The position numbers were made by a program, and so were the translations under genes. Below the pieces are notes generated by a model that worked only from the letters and a program-made list of their open reading frames with translations, ran no database searches and was not told the DNA's origin. Below, piece after piece: positions 1 to 8,626 of a stretch of DNA of 64,000 nt. The stretch is from positions 44,898 through 108,897 of the forward strand of contig JAUIFA010000003.1 of the NCBI GenBank assembly GCA_030429625.1, read 5' to 3'. Numbering within the stretch: position 1 is the stretch's first letter; each line of letters starts with the position of its first letter. This DNA is from Alphaproteobacteria bacterium. GTDB lineage: Bacteria; Pseudomonadota; Alphaproteobacteria; Rickettsiales; UBA8987.

Positions 1-567
1 CAGAATTTCCCATGGGCTTTGCGTTAAAGCAAAACTAATGGCCGTACCGATGAACGGAGCAGAGCAGGGAGTCGCCATCAATGTGGCAAACGCACCAGTG
101 ACAAAGTTACCAATATTTGAATGTGCATCATGCTTGCGACTAGCTTTTTCTATTGAACCACCCAACCATGCAGGTAAATTAATCTCAAAAAGAGACCATT
201 GGTTGGCGGCAAAAATATTAATGATAATAATCAGTGAGATTAAAAATGTTGGTTCTTGAAAATGAAATCCCCAGCCTACAGCATGACCAGCGCTCTTAAG
301 TCCAATAATAACCAGCGCTAAGAACATAAACGAAGTAAGAATGCCTAATGTGGTCATAAGAAAGCTTTTGCGCACGACATTTTTTTCCCCTCCACCATGT
401 TTCATGATAGAAAGTAGCTTAAGTGACAACACTGGCAGTACGCAGGGCATGATGTTAAGAATCAAGCCACCAACTATAGAAAATAATATATAATACAATA
501 TACTATAATTATTATCTAAGGCAATAGTTGAGATATTTCTGTTGAGAATTTTAGTAATTACTGGCTT
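1..567 (-). CDS. dsbD: DsbD transmembrane domain, partial, out of frame with its N-terminal half
   Basis: Reading the minus strand from about 567 to the window edge gives one open frame of hydrophobic helices typical of the CcdA/DsbD electron-transfer domain. It carries the two hallmark cysteine motifs, NIMPCVLPV and ATPCSAPF, whose cysteines pass electrons from cytoplasmic thioredoxin to the periplasm. The frame joins the upstream periplasmic-domain ORF only after a -1 shift in a run of nine A (566-574). It has no convincing start of its own: an in-frame TGA lies just upstream of the A-run, and the first ATG is inside the first Cys motif. I therefore read it as the second half of one dsbD gene that is frameshifted, read by slippage, or misassembled. 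The C-terminal thioredoxin domain would lie beyond the window. Confidence 0.8.
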
Positions 568-1367
568 TTTTTTTCCAGTGTCTTCCCGTCATTAACCAAG
601 GTCAAAACAATGTCTTCCGGAGATAAAGTAAGGCCACTAAGCAATATTTCGTAGTGGGAAGAAAAAGTAGCAGATTTTCCGTCAGCAGACAGAGTTATAC
701 TAGGCTTGATAAAGCGGAAATTTTCACCGGCTTCCACAAACAAACTGGCATTTTTTAAAGACGTGCTGCTGGCAGCGTCTACCTCAATTACATTATCGTC
801 TACCAACCGTACGTCTTTAAATGCCATACCGTTTTCTTTAGAAGAAGAGGGGGTCTGAGTAAGGTATTTTTTAATAAGATCTAGATTAGGTTGATCGGCA
901 TAGTTGGGATCAATGGTGAGATTAAATTTTGAATTATGGAAAATACAAATTTCATTACACACACCAAAATCCGCTGAAACAGCAAGTTCAACTGGTTTGC
1001 TAGGGTCTTTTGCCTCAACAATGATAGGGAAAACCACTTCATCCGCATAGCCAAAAGTTTCAATCGGATCATATCCCTCAAATACTTGTTCAAAACGGGT
1101 AGGGCCGGGATATAAAAACTCGGCTTTTTTCAAGTTTTTGGAATTTGTGTAGCTCACGTTTGGTGCTAATCCACCATCTCCTGGTGTCCGCCAATAAGTG
1201 TGCCAGTGTGGTTTGAGAGAAAATTGCAAACCAAATGTACCACCATTTCCTGCAACCAGACGAACTTGTGCGGCATCTTCTACCTGATCCCAATCACTGG
1301 ATTTGGCCAGAGCGGGCTGAGTGACGAACAAAATAAGAAGGGCAATATATAAAATAATACGTGTCAT
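558..1367 (-). CDS. dsbD: DsbD N-terminal periplasmic domain (thiol:disulfide interchange)
   Basis: The product of 269 residues starts with a signal peptide (about 1-21, ending ALA) and continues as the immunoglobulin-like N-terminal domain of alphaproteobacterial DsbD proteins. A redox pair CNEIC sits near residue 137-141 and an HTYWRTPGDGG segment near residue 55. In the family this domain hands reducing power from the membrane domain to periplasmic disulfide isomerases and cytochrome c maturation. Family members are normally one polypeptide with the membrane domain. Here the frame stops at 558, six bases past a run of nine A (566-574), while the membrane domain continues in the -1 frame. 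The codons GAA AAA AAA AGC form a classical A-rich slippery site, so -1 frameshifting, transcriptional slippage, mutation or a homopolymer error are all possible. Confidence 0.85.
   Translation of the reverse strand: MTRIILYIALLILFVTQPALAKSSDWDQVEDAAQVRLVAGNGGTFGLQFSLKPHWHTYWRTPGDGGLAPNVSYTNSKNLKKAEFLYPGPTRFEQVFEGYDPIETFGYADEVVFPIIVEAKDPSKPVELAVSADFGVCNEICIFHNSKFNLTIDPNYADQPNLDLIKKYLTQTPSSSKENGMAFKDVRLVDDNVIEVDAASSTSLKNASLFVEAGENFRFIKPSITLSADGKSATFSSHYEILLSGLTLSPEDIVLTLVNDGKTLEKKSQ
566..574 (-). other. A9 slippery homopolymer inside dsbD
   Basis: Nine consecutive A on the coding (minus) strand join the two dsbD reading frames. In the zero frame the codons are GAA AAA AAA AGC, and a -1 slip restores the frame into the membrane domain (AAG CCA and onward). 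This matches the A AAA AAN type of slippery heptamer. No stimulatory hairpin was clearly seen just downstream. Confidence 0.6.
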
Positions 1368-1388
1368 AATCTATAGCTTATACTGAAT

Positions 1389-2387
1389 TTAAAAATAAAC
1401 AAAGCCGATAATGTCTTTAATTGTTTTAAGGTTCTTTTCTGCTTTTTCTGCCGCTTTTTCTGCTCCGTCTTTTAAAATACTGTCTAAATAAGCAACATCA
1501 TTCATCAAATGTTTGACCTCATTAGTAATAGGAGAAAGCTTCTCTACCGCCAGATCAGCAACAGACTGTTTAAAGTCCCCATTGCCAGATTTTGCAAATT
1601 GCGTGGCAGCTTGTCTGATGCTGATGTCAGCCAGCGCAGCGTAAATAGTCAATAAATTAGAAATTTCCGGCCGTTTTTCTTTGTCGTAGAAAATGCCGTC
1701 AAACTCCATATCAGCCTTCGCTTTCTTAAATTTCTTAGCAATGGTTTCTGCGTCATCCGACAGGTTGATACGCGACAGGTCGCTTTCCGCTGATTTGCTC
1801 ATTTTCTCTGTCCCATCACGCAGGCTCATTACCCTTGCGGCTTCCTGTTTGATCAGTGGTTCAGGCACCACAAACGCTTCGGTTTTATAGTGATGGTTAA
1901 AGCTGGTGGCGATTTCGCGTGCCAGTTCCAGATGTTGCTTTTGGTCTTCCCCAACGGGCACATGGCTGGTGTTAAATAAAAGAATATCTGCCGCCATCAA
2001 AACCGGATAGCTAAAAAGCCCCAACATGGCGTTATCACGATTCTTACCGGCTTTGTCTTTAAATTGCGTCATCCGGCTTAGCCATCCCATAGGGGTGTTG
2101 CAGCCCAAAATCCATGCCAGCTCGGCATGCTGCTTGACCATGGACTGGTTGTAAATAATGTTTTTCTTCGGGTCGATCCCAGCAGCAATATAAGTTGCAG
2201 CTATTTCCCGTGTGTTGTGGCGTAGCTCGTCGGCATTCTGAGTAATGGTAATGGCGTGCATGTCCACTATGCAGAAAATACAATCATACTCTTCTTGCAA
2301 TGCCACCCACTGTTTTATTGCACCGAGATAATTGCCTAAATGCAAATTGCCGGTGGGTTGTGCGCCTGAGAATATTTGCCCTTTCAC
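1389..2387 (-). CDS. trpS: Tryptophanyl-tRNA synthetase
   Basis: Class I aminoacyl-tRNA synthetase charging tRNA-Trp in the cytoplasm. The HIGH-type motif lies in PTGNLHLGN near the N-terminus and the KMSKS motif is intact in the second half. I choose the GTG start at 2387. It has an AGAGGA Shine-Dalgarno about six bases upstream and gives 332 residues, close to the 334 of E. coli TrpS. A longer frame back to 2465 adds about 26 residues unlike the family and would overlap the divergent gene at 2454. The gene lies 21 bases upstream of the dsbD start in the same direction, so co-transcription is possible. Confidence 0.95.
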   Translation of the reverse strand: MKGQIFSGAQPTGNLHLGNYLGAIKQWVALQEEYDCIFCIVDMHAITITQNADELRHNTREIAATYIAAGIDPKKNIIYNQSMVKQHAELAWILGCNTPMGWLSRMTQFKDKAGKNRDNAMLGLFSYPVLMAADILLFNTSHVPVGEDQKQHLELAREIATSFNHHYKTEAFVVPEPLIKQEAARVMSLRDGTEKMSKSAESDLSRINLSDDAETIAKKFKKAKADMEFDGIFYDKEKRPEISNLLTIYAALADISIRQAATQFAKSGNGDFKQSVADLAVEKLSPITNEVKHLMNDVAYLDSILKDGAEKAAEKAEKNLKTIKDIIGFVYF

Positions 2388-2453
2388 AATGTTTTCCTCT
2401 TTGTTATGGTGAGGATATTTATATAATCCTTTAACCAGATATACAAGGGCAGA

Positions 2454-2699
2454 ATGGACAAACAAGAGTCATCAACACAATTAATTACCCTTGATCCATC
2501 TCTGTTTGAGGCCATAGAGCAGGGGGATGAACAACAAATTCTTCATTTGCTGGACAGAATGGTCAAGGCCGCCTGTGAAAATAATATGCTTATGGAGTGG
2601 ATGATTAATATTCTAGAAAGCCATGAAATTAGGCTAGGCGATGCCATGAAAGAGTGGGTGGAGCTACGCTTTTCCTATTATAACGAGATACTTGATTAA
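2454..2699 (+). CDS. Small hypothetical protein, 81 residues
   Basis: A short acidic protein, predicted mostly helical, with no signal peptide or membrane segment. I do not recognise a family. The reading frame begins with ATG after AAGGGCAG and is divergent from trpS, with a 66-base spacer that should hold both promoters. The following operon starts 85 bases downstream in the same direction. It could be the first gene of that accessory operon or an unrelated conserved small protein. Confidence 0.6.
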   Translation: MDKQESSTQLITLDPSLFEAIEQGDEQQILHLLDRMVKAACENNMLMEWMINILESHEIRLGDAMKEWVELRFSYYNEILD

Positions 2700-2784
2700 A
2701 ATTTTAAATAAATTGTATGTTGTTAACGTTTTATTAAAGATTTTAGGGCTATACTCTCCGGCAAGAAAGTTTTTAGGAGAGAAA

Positions 2785-3798
2785 ATGAACGATTTTTCAG
2801 CAAAAGATATTGATTTTAAAAACGGTGTAAACGCATCCACAGAAGGCAAGATGTTGGTGGCGCTTCAGCATTGGAATCCTGAGAGTGAAATATTTGCTGA
2901 AATATTAGTTGGAATGGTAGGTAAGGATAATATTGCCATTCGTGTATTTGCTGACGCTCAAGACAAAACCGGTAAGCCAAAAAAGTTTGATGCCCCACCA
3001 GTTTCTGAAAATGATCTTAAAGATGCGGCCTATATTGTCGCAGATGTGCCTTCGGAATTACCAAAAGTCACAGAAAATTTTGCCAGAATGTTGCATGATA
3101 ATGTTGTAAAAGGTTCAGAGGCACCTATTCGCTTAATGTCGGGTGCCGCAGGCGGTACAAAAGGTGTGGCCGAAACGGTGGAAAGAATTTTTACTTCATC
3201 CCATTTGGAGTTTCCAGAAAAAGACGGGAAGGTTTTGAAGAGATTGTCAGAAGAATTTAAAGAAGAAATATTAAAGCCATTAGAAGATCGACGAGCAGCG
3301 TTTAAACCGGAACCAGAAAAAGACACAGAAGGTAAACTTCTTTTTCTTGCACATTTTAATAATCCTAAAAATAATGGCATTTATCAGGAAATAGAATTGT
3401 TAACTCTTGGAGGGGCAAAACCAGAAGATATTGTTCGTCGTGATATTGATACGATTTCTGTGGAAGACATGAACAAAGCAGAAACAGTATTTATTGATGC
3501 GAGTATTAAGCAATTTGATAAATCAAAAATCATTGAGAGGCTTGGGGAGGTCAGGTCAGCCATCGTGATTGTATCTTCCTCTGCGGATGCAATCAGAGAC
3601 AAAATTGATGCGGCCAATGAACAAGGTGCAGGCATTGAGGCGGAAGTAATCGGCAGAATGACTGGCAAAAACGGCATTCCTGCGGCGGACGTCGCTGGTG
3701 AGAAATATATGGAATTAAGGAATGTTCCTTCACAAGAGGCAATAAATCCAGAACATCAAGGGGTAATAAACAGATCACATGATCATGGAAGGGGATAA
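2785..3798 (+). CDS. Unknown protein with two copies of a repeated domain
   Basis: 337 residues from the ATG at 2785, which has an AGGAGA Shine-Dalgarno six bases upstream; the frame is open back to 2692 but that start has no such site. The protein holds two copies of a domain opening with EGKML/EGKLL followed by a hydrophobic strand and an NP dipeptide (about residues 21 and 180). The first copy continues into an IVAD(V/I)PS motif and a LMSG motif. The gene at 4078 encodes a third copy. The C-terminal tail (HQGVINRSHDHGRG) resembles that of the third-copy protein. No signal peptide or helix suggests export; the pattern of strands and helices suggests a Rossmann-like alpha/beta fold, which is inference. 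Function unknown. It heads a tight operon: the next start is 3 bases after its stop. Confidence 0.75.
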   Translation: MNDFSAKDIDFKNGVNASTEGKMLVALQHWNPESEIFAEILVGMVGKDNIAIRVFADAQDKTGKPKKFDAPPVSENDLKDAAYIVADVPSELPKVTENFARMLHDNVVKGSEAPIRLMSGAAGGTKGVAETVERIFTSSHLEFPEKDGKVLKRLSEEFKEEILKPLEDRRAAFKPEPEKDTEGKLLFLAHFNNPKNNGIYQEIELLTLGGAKPEDIVRRDIDTISVEDMNKAETVFIDASIKQFDKSKIIERLGEVRSAIVIVSSSADAIRDKIDAANEQGAGIEAEVIGRMTGKNGIPAADVAGEKYMELRNVPSQEAINPEHQGVINRSHDHGRG

Positions 3799-3801
3799 GG
3801 C

Positions 3802-4059
3802 ATGAACAATTTTGTTGAGAAGATTATTGCTTCTAAGGGGGGCAATGTTCATTACGTCAAAGCCATTGATAAAAGTGGAAAAGACGCTTGTTATTTTATT
3901 TTGGTGGACCCCATCAAGGAATCATCCTTTATTCGTGCGCTGGAGAACGAGGAAATTAATTTCTCTGATTATGGACAGATTCTAGCTTCGTGCTTTGGTA
4001 AAAACCCCACGGAATACGTTCTTCAGACATTAAAAACCAAATACGGATTTGAAGTATAA
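3802..4059 (+). CDS. Small hypothetical protein between the two repeat-domain genes, 85 residues
   Basis: Begins 3 bases after the preceding stop, with an AAGG-type ribosome site inside the end of that gene, so translation is probably coupled. It is a soluble mixed-charge protein without signal peptide or membrane helix. It does not show the EGKML repeat domain of its two neighbours. I do not recognise it. Its position between two paralogous proteins suggests a partner role, but nothing in the sequence shows which. Confidence 0.65.
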   Translation: MNNFVEKIIASKGGNVHYVKAIDKSGKDACYFILVDPIKESSFIRALENEEINFSDYGQILASCFGKNPTEYVLQTLKTKYGFEV

Positions 4060-4077
4060 ATATTAACGTTGTAGGCC

Positions 4078-4620
4078 ATGATGTCAGGAATAAAAACATA
4101 TCCGGAAATGGAATCTATGGAAGGAAAAATGCTCTTTGTGGCTCAACCCTGGAATCCACAAAATAATCTTACCATAGAGCTTCTTAAGGAATTTGTCCGT
4201 GCAGAAAGTGATGTGGCCGTATGTGTGTTTAACAATGCTGGTACAGAAGATCAGGTAATAAAGGCGCCAAAGCTAAGGAATAATGACCTTACTCAGGCGG
4301 CGATGATCGTTGCGGATATTCCTTCCCGACATCCTGATATTGCAAATGAATTTGTCCGCCAATTAAAAGAAGCTCTTACGGGCAAAGAGACTCCTGTCAA
4401 ATTAATATCTGGAGATCTTGATGCGATAAGGGAAATGGTAGGAAATGAACTCGATGGTTTGAATGTGACCCTTATTGAAAAATCTCAAATACAGCCTTAT
4501 GCCTGCATGGCAAATGAGTTTAAGGATATTAAAGAGGCTGCTGCTACCCCGTCTTCAGAAGCTTCCAGCCCTCAGCACAAAGGGACACTTGGTCAGCATG
4601 AGGATCATCAAAGAGGTTAA
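4078..4620 (+). CDS. Unknown protein with one copy of the repeated domain
   Basis: 180 residues (two adjacent ATG codons at 4078 and 4081 are possible starts). Residues from about 15 carry EGKMLFVAQPWNP, matching EGKMLVALQHWNP in the protein encoded at 2785. It then shares IVADIPS (IVADVPS there) and LISG (LMSG there). The tail HKGTLGQHEDHQRG also resembles the other protein's tail, so the two genes arose by duplication. No exported or membrane features are visible. It is the last gene of the operon and ends 30 bases from the convergent kinase-domain gene. Function unknown. Confidence 0.7.
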   Translation: MMSGIKTYPEMESMEGKMLFVAQPWNPQNNLTIELLKEFVRAESDVAVCVFNNAGTEDQVIKAPKLRNNDLTQAAMIVADIPSRHPDIANEFVRQLKEALTGKETPVKLISGDLDAIREMVGNELDGLNVTLIEKSQIQPYACMANEFKDIKEAAATPSSEASSPQHKGTLGQHEDHQRG

Positions 4621-4650
4621 CTAACATCAGAATGGATGTGTGGAGCATTG

Positions 4651-6831
4651 TTATCTGATGGCAGCAGTGGGCGAAACTTGTAGTCGCACCCGTTCGGCAA
4701 AGCTATTTTCAAGTTCCTTACGCTCATCATGTGGATAATCCACCTCAGGTACATGGTATGGGATACTGTTTTTTGTTAGTTCCTTAGGCCCTCTGGCATT
4801 AGGATTCAGACTGCCTTTTTGTACTCCATCAATGGTACGTACATTATCCCAAGTGATATTAACAGTATAATCTTCACCGTGTTTTGCGGTAATTCGGAAG
4901 TTCACATTAATATCCTTTTCATCAATTGGTATATGAAGAGAATTGTCTGTCTGCCTTGGTAAAAGATTATGTCTGCCCAGTGTTTCTCTTAGTGCTTCTG
5001 GAGTATCATTTTTAGCCTGCCTCAAATCGTTGAGTGTCTCGGCGGTGATAGTAAAAGTTTGTTCACGCACATAAGTGTTGCCTAGGCCAATGCCATTATC
5101 AAATACTCGTACGCTATCAACCCGTGGATCGCTCATAGCCTCTGCTTGAGCAGTGGGTTGTTGGATATTTTTTATCACTCCGATACGTTGTGGTACCAAA
5201 TGTCCGCCGTCTTCAAAGCGCGAAGTCCATCGTTCCGGCACTGGCGTACTAAGTCGCCCTCTATCGTCCTCAATATGTAGAGGGGCTTCAGCGCATAAGA
5301 TATGGGTAGTGTAACCCTGCTCAACAGCGTGTCCTATGGTAACATCATTTCTGCCCTTATAAGGAATGCCCGAGCCATCAATAAACAAGTTATATCCTTC
5401 GTTCATGGCCTTTTCTATGATGGTTGTCCGAATGATTTTAGCAAATTGCTCTATCATTTTATAATCATCAGAATGGTGGCCAGCCTTAGTTAAAAGGTGA
5501 TGAACATCTGATTCGTATCTTGATTCATCGAGTGAAGCAATGACAAGATTTCCATTAACTTCTTGGGAGGCAAAGTTCTGTGATGCAGATTTTCCAACCC
5601 CAGTGCCACCTAAGCTCATATAGAGTTTTCTTTCTCCATCCGCCGCCTGAGTTTTTTCAGAAAAAGCTCTTTGGACAACATCTTCTATCACCGGTCGCAT
5701 TTCTCTAATATTCTCAGCAGCTCTTTCAAGTCGGGCATTAATACGGCGTTCCTCCATATCCAGATGCTCTTTTTTATACAACAGCTCATCAAGCCGTTCC
5801 GGCAGTTCCAGAATGGGTACTTTTCTTTCAGAAAGATGCCTAAGAACACTGTCCATTTGTACACCAATCTCTAAGCCGGTTAGAATATCCACATCAAGAC
5901 AGACAAGGCGGTGCGCGCTAGCATTCTTATCAATTTTTGGAGAAATATCTTCACCAGAAATATGCCCAACAACATCGCTATTAGGAATAATAAAATCATT
6001 AATATGCTCATAAAAACCGTTTGGTTTTGTGGTTGAAAGATGCTCACCAATTGCTTTGCTAATCTCCATATTGTCTACAACAATTTTACCGGTTTCATCT
6101 CGATGTCCAAATTCTACCAAAAACCCATCATGCCGTACCAAAAATACGTTATTATCTTTTTCATAAGTTAAGAATCGATAATCCTCTATATCTATTCTGG
6201 CATTAGGAAGTTCTTTCCATTTTTCATTTAAGGCCAATTCTCCGGTTTTTCGATCACGATTTTTATCAAATAATGTCAAACATACGGCACCAGTTACCTC
6301 CTGATCTAATAGATGTGTGTGGATATGGTTGCTGTCGTCCATATCCATCCTGCGAAAATCGATACCATCAGGAATAATGGATTTTAAAGAATCTATTTCC
6401 CCTATTTGGGTGATAAAAGTACGTAATGTTAGGTTGTTGCCATAAGAAAAAGGAGATAGTTCCGAGACATCGTTATACAATTTGGCCATTGATTCTGCGA
6501 GAATGACCCTGTCTACCGTTTCAAGTAACTGACCATCCCTGTCATACAAAGATCGGGCAAAGTCTCTCATACAGCCAATAAGCTTACGACTATTTTGTCG
6601 ATCAATAGAACCCGCCTTATTTTCGTCTGAATCAAAGCCATGTGTGGCATGAAACAGATCAGCATGAATGGAGATATACACCTGATGCAGAGCATTGATA
6701 ATATCACCGCGTGAAATATTTCCCCCATTTTTTAATTCATTAAAGCCAGGATTATTGTTCACGGTAGTGTCAACATTCACATTAAGAGCATAGGCCACTT
6801 CTTCGCGTGTGAGTTGTCTTTCTTTCGACAT
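4651..6831 (-). CDS. Large protein with C-terminal zeta-toxin-like P-loop kinase domain
   Basis: 726 residues. The N-terminal 390 are unlike anything I recognise: mainly helical, with a coiled-coil-like charged stretch around 340-395. From about 400 a P-loop fold begins: Walker A GGTGVGKS at 408-415, then a SLDESRY segment (434-440) and NLFIDGSGI (481-489), in the order seen in zeta-toxin/AAA_33 kinases, which phosphorylate UDP-N-acetylglucosamine or other small substrates. A further 150-residue C-terminal extension is unassigned. No epsilon-type antitoxin gene is adjacent. There is no signal peptide and no strong Shine-Dalgarno before the ATG at 6831. It could be an orphan toxin, a secreted effector or a nucleotide-dependent kinase of another kind; the kinase fold is the only supported part. 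Confidence 0.7.
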   Translation of the reverse strand: MSKERQLTREEVAYALNVNVDTTVNNNPGFNELKNGGNISRGDIINALHQVYISIHADLFHATHGFDSDENKAGSIDRQNSRKLIGCMRDFARSLYDRDGQLLETVDRVILAESMAKLYNDVSELSPFSYGNNLTLRTFITQIGEIDSLKSIIPDGIDFRRMDMDDSNHIHTHLLDQEVTGAVCLTLFDKNRDRKTGELALNEKWKELPNARIDIEDYRFLTYEKDNNVFLVRHDGFLVEFGHRDETGKIVVDNMEISKAIGEHLSTTKPNGFYEHINDFIIPNSDVVGHISGEDISPKIDKNASAHRLVCLDVDILTGLEIGVQMDSVLRHLSERKVPILELPERLDELLYKKEHLDMEERRINARLERAAENIREMRPVIEDVVQRAFSEKTQAADGERKLYMSLGGTGVGKSASQNFASQEVNGNLVIASLDESRYESDVHHLLTKAGHHSDDYKMIEQFAKIIRTTIIEKAMNEGYNLFIDGSGIPYKGRNDVTIGHAVEQGYTTHILCAEAPLHIEDDRGRLSTPVPERWTSRFEDGGHLVPQRIGVIKNIQQPTAQAEAMSDPRVDSVRVFDNGIGLGNTYVREQTFTITAETLNDLRQAKNDTPEALRETLGRHNLLPRQTDNSLHIPIDEKDINVNFRITAKHGEDYTVNITWDNVRTIDGVQKGSLNPNARGPKELTKNSIPYHVPEVDYPHDERKELENSFAERVRLQVSPTAAIR

Positions 6832-6937
6832 ATTAAACCATTAATTATCAGTTAGTTAACTAAGCGACATTATATTACAGATGTCTTAACAAAGAGTTAA
6901 GAAAATAAAATTATTTTTTATAAAATTTTTGGGACGA

Positions 6938-8626
6938 TTAAAATTTTTGCGTTAAACGGAAGTAGAAGCGATTATCGTCCACATTGGTGGCACTATAACT
7001 GCCCAGCGGATGTGCCCAGTCCAGCCGCAGCAACGTTTCCTCAGAAGGAATAAGGTTGGTGGAAACTTCCACACCAATACCTGCACTGTATAGATGGCTG
7101 TCCACAGAATTGCCACTTACCCTATTATATACCGCGCCACCATCGATGAATGGGCCGACAGAGAGATCAAAATCTTCAGAAGCCGGTAGATCATGTTGAT
7201 ACTCAAGTGAGAATTGATAGCCACTTTCTCCAGATTCTTGTGCTGGTTCAAAGCCCCTTACATTACCATAGCCACCCAGAACAAAAAGGTCAGAAGCCAG
7301 TAGTGTATCAGACGATAATTGACCAGAGGCAACGAATTTCACAATCCCATCAGTGTTAGGCTTAAGATTGGCCACAATGACCGGTTCCAATTTTATGGCC
7401 TCTGGATCTCCACCACCATTGGCAGTCCTTGAAGCATCTGGTGCGCCTTTCTCGCTAGCATTTAGAATATCTAATCCTTTACTGATTTTTGCCCCAGCGT
7501 ACCAAACGCTGCTATCGCCGCGATATACATAGGATGCTGCGCCATAGACCTGGCGAATATCGTCTTCCGTGCGCGCAGAGGATAAGCCATTTATTTCCGA
7601 TTCATGATTACGAGATTCAAACCCAACTCCCACAGAGGCAATCTCTTTGCCTGTGTTGATAAGTTTGCTGTTTAAAGACAGATTAAAGATATGACTGGTA
7701 CCGCTTTGCAGCGTTCCATCAATATCATTTTCACTGTAAAGATAGTTCACATCCGCCGTAACATTTTTAATCGTGGTAGGTAAGGAGGTGCCCACAGCAA
7801 TACTTCTTAGACTGTCATCAGAAGCCCGTGCGGTGGCGTATATTTTTTCTCCAATAGCAAGGGCGTTGCTTTTTTCTACATGCGCCGTAAGTACATTTTT
7901 TCCGGTGAGTTCATGGCCATAATTGTCCACATGAACATAATTTTCATCTTCGTCTACTGGGGTAAAGGCCACATCCACGGTGGTGGATTTAAATTCATTT
8001 CCTGGTTTCAAGGTAGCAGTAGCACTGATGCCATGTAAATCGTTGAGATCTGAGATCATAGACTCAACAGATTTTTCATTAAAAATGGTATTCAGGCGCA
8101 GCGTTTTAGCAATGGATTGCGCTACGATGGAACTGACCACTCCGTTATCTATAATGTTAATATCATCAATAGTAGCTTCATAGATGTTGACCGTAAGGTG
8201 TCCGGACGCAATTTCCTGAGGAGGGGTTACCACTTTGACTAAAACATAACCATTATCGTAATATAATTTGGTAATTTTATATTTCAGCTGAGCCAACTCG
8301 GCACTGCTTATGGGAGTGTTCATAAACTCAGATGCTTCAGCCAGTAATTCTTCTTCGCTAAAGACGCTGGAGCCAGAAAAATCTATTTGGTTGATAGTAA
8401 TGGATGTTGTTGCGGTGTTCTCTGTTTTCTCAACTACGGGTGCTTCAGCCAGAGGTGATTTCTGTTCCGCGTCTATTCTGTGTGATTTTGGGATTGTGAA
8501 AGAAGGCAATTCCCGGTCAATCACCCCGGGTAAATTATTATCTGTGGCGAAGGAGTCTTGTGCTCCCCCAACAATACATAATGAAGATGTAACTAACACC
8601 CCGGCTCTTAGGAAATTCCTAAACAT
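6938..8626 (-). CDS. TpsB/ShlB-type outer-membrane transporter (two-partner secretion)
   Basis: 562 residues from the ATG at 8626, which is preceded by a GGGGTGG Shine-Dalgarno and opens a clear signal peptide (MFRNFLRAGVLV through the SFA cleavage region). The longer frame to 8677 runs through a promoter-like inverted repeat and is unlikely. After a proline-rich linker comes a POTRA domain (about residues 75-150, with INQIDFSGSSVFSEEEL) and a second POTRA-like segment. A ShlB/FhaC-type 16-strand beta-barrel follows, ending in a C-terminal phenylalanine (FYFRLTQKF) recognised by the BAM complex. In the family it exports one large TpsA adhesin or haemolysin across the outer membrane. No TpsA gene is in the window. 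Confidence 0.88.
   Translation of the reverse strand: MFRNFLRAGVLVTSSLCIVGGAQDSFATDNNLPGVIDRELPSFTIPKSHRIDAEQKSPLAEAPVVEKTENTATTSITINQIDFSGSSVFSEEELLAEASEFMNTPISSAELAQLKYKITKLYYDNGYVLVKVVTPPQEIASGHLTVNIYEATIDDINIIDNGVVSSIVAQSIAKTLRLNTIFNEKSVESMISDLNDLHGISATATLKPGNEFKSTTVDVAFTPVDEDENYVHVDNYGHELTGKNVLTAHVEKSNALAIGEKIYATARASDDSLRSIAVGTSLPTTIKNVTADVNYLYSENDIDGTLQSGTSHIFNLSLNSKLINTGKEIASVGVGFESRNHESEINGLSSARTEDDIRQVYGAASYVYRGDSSVWYAGAKISKGLDILNASEKGAPDASRTANGGGDPEAIKLEPVIVANLKPNTDGIVKFVASGQLSSDTLLASDLFVLGGYGNVRGFEPAQESGESGYQFSLEYQHDLPASEDFDLSVGPFIDGGAVYNRVSGNSVDSHLYSAGIGVEVSTNLIPSEETLLRLDWAHPLGSYSATNVDDNRFYFRLTQKF

Noticed and set aside
38..259. Plus-strand open frame of 73 residues at the window start
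   Set aside because: It lies opposite the DsbD membrane domain, which has clear family motifs on the minus strand.
4621..4660. CATCAGA/TCTGATG inverted repeat between convergent genes as a terminator
   Set aside because: The stem is only seven bases with a loop of about 20 and no T-run.
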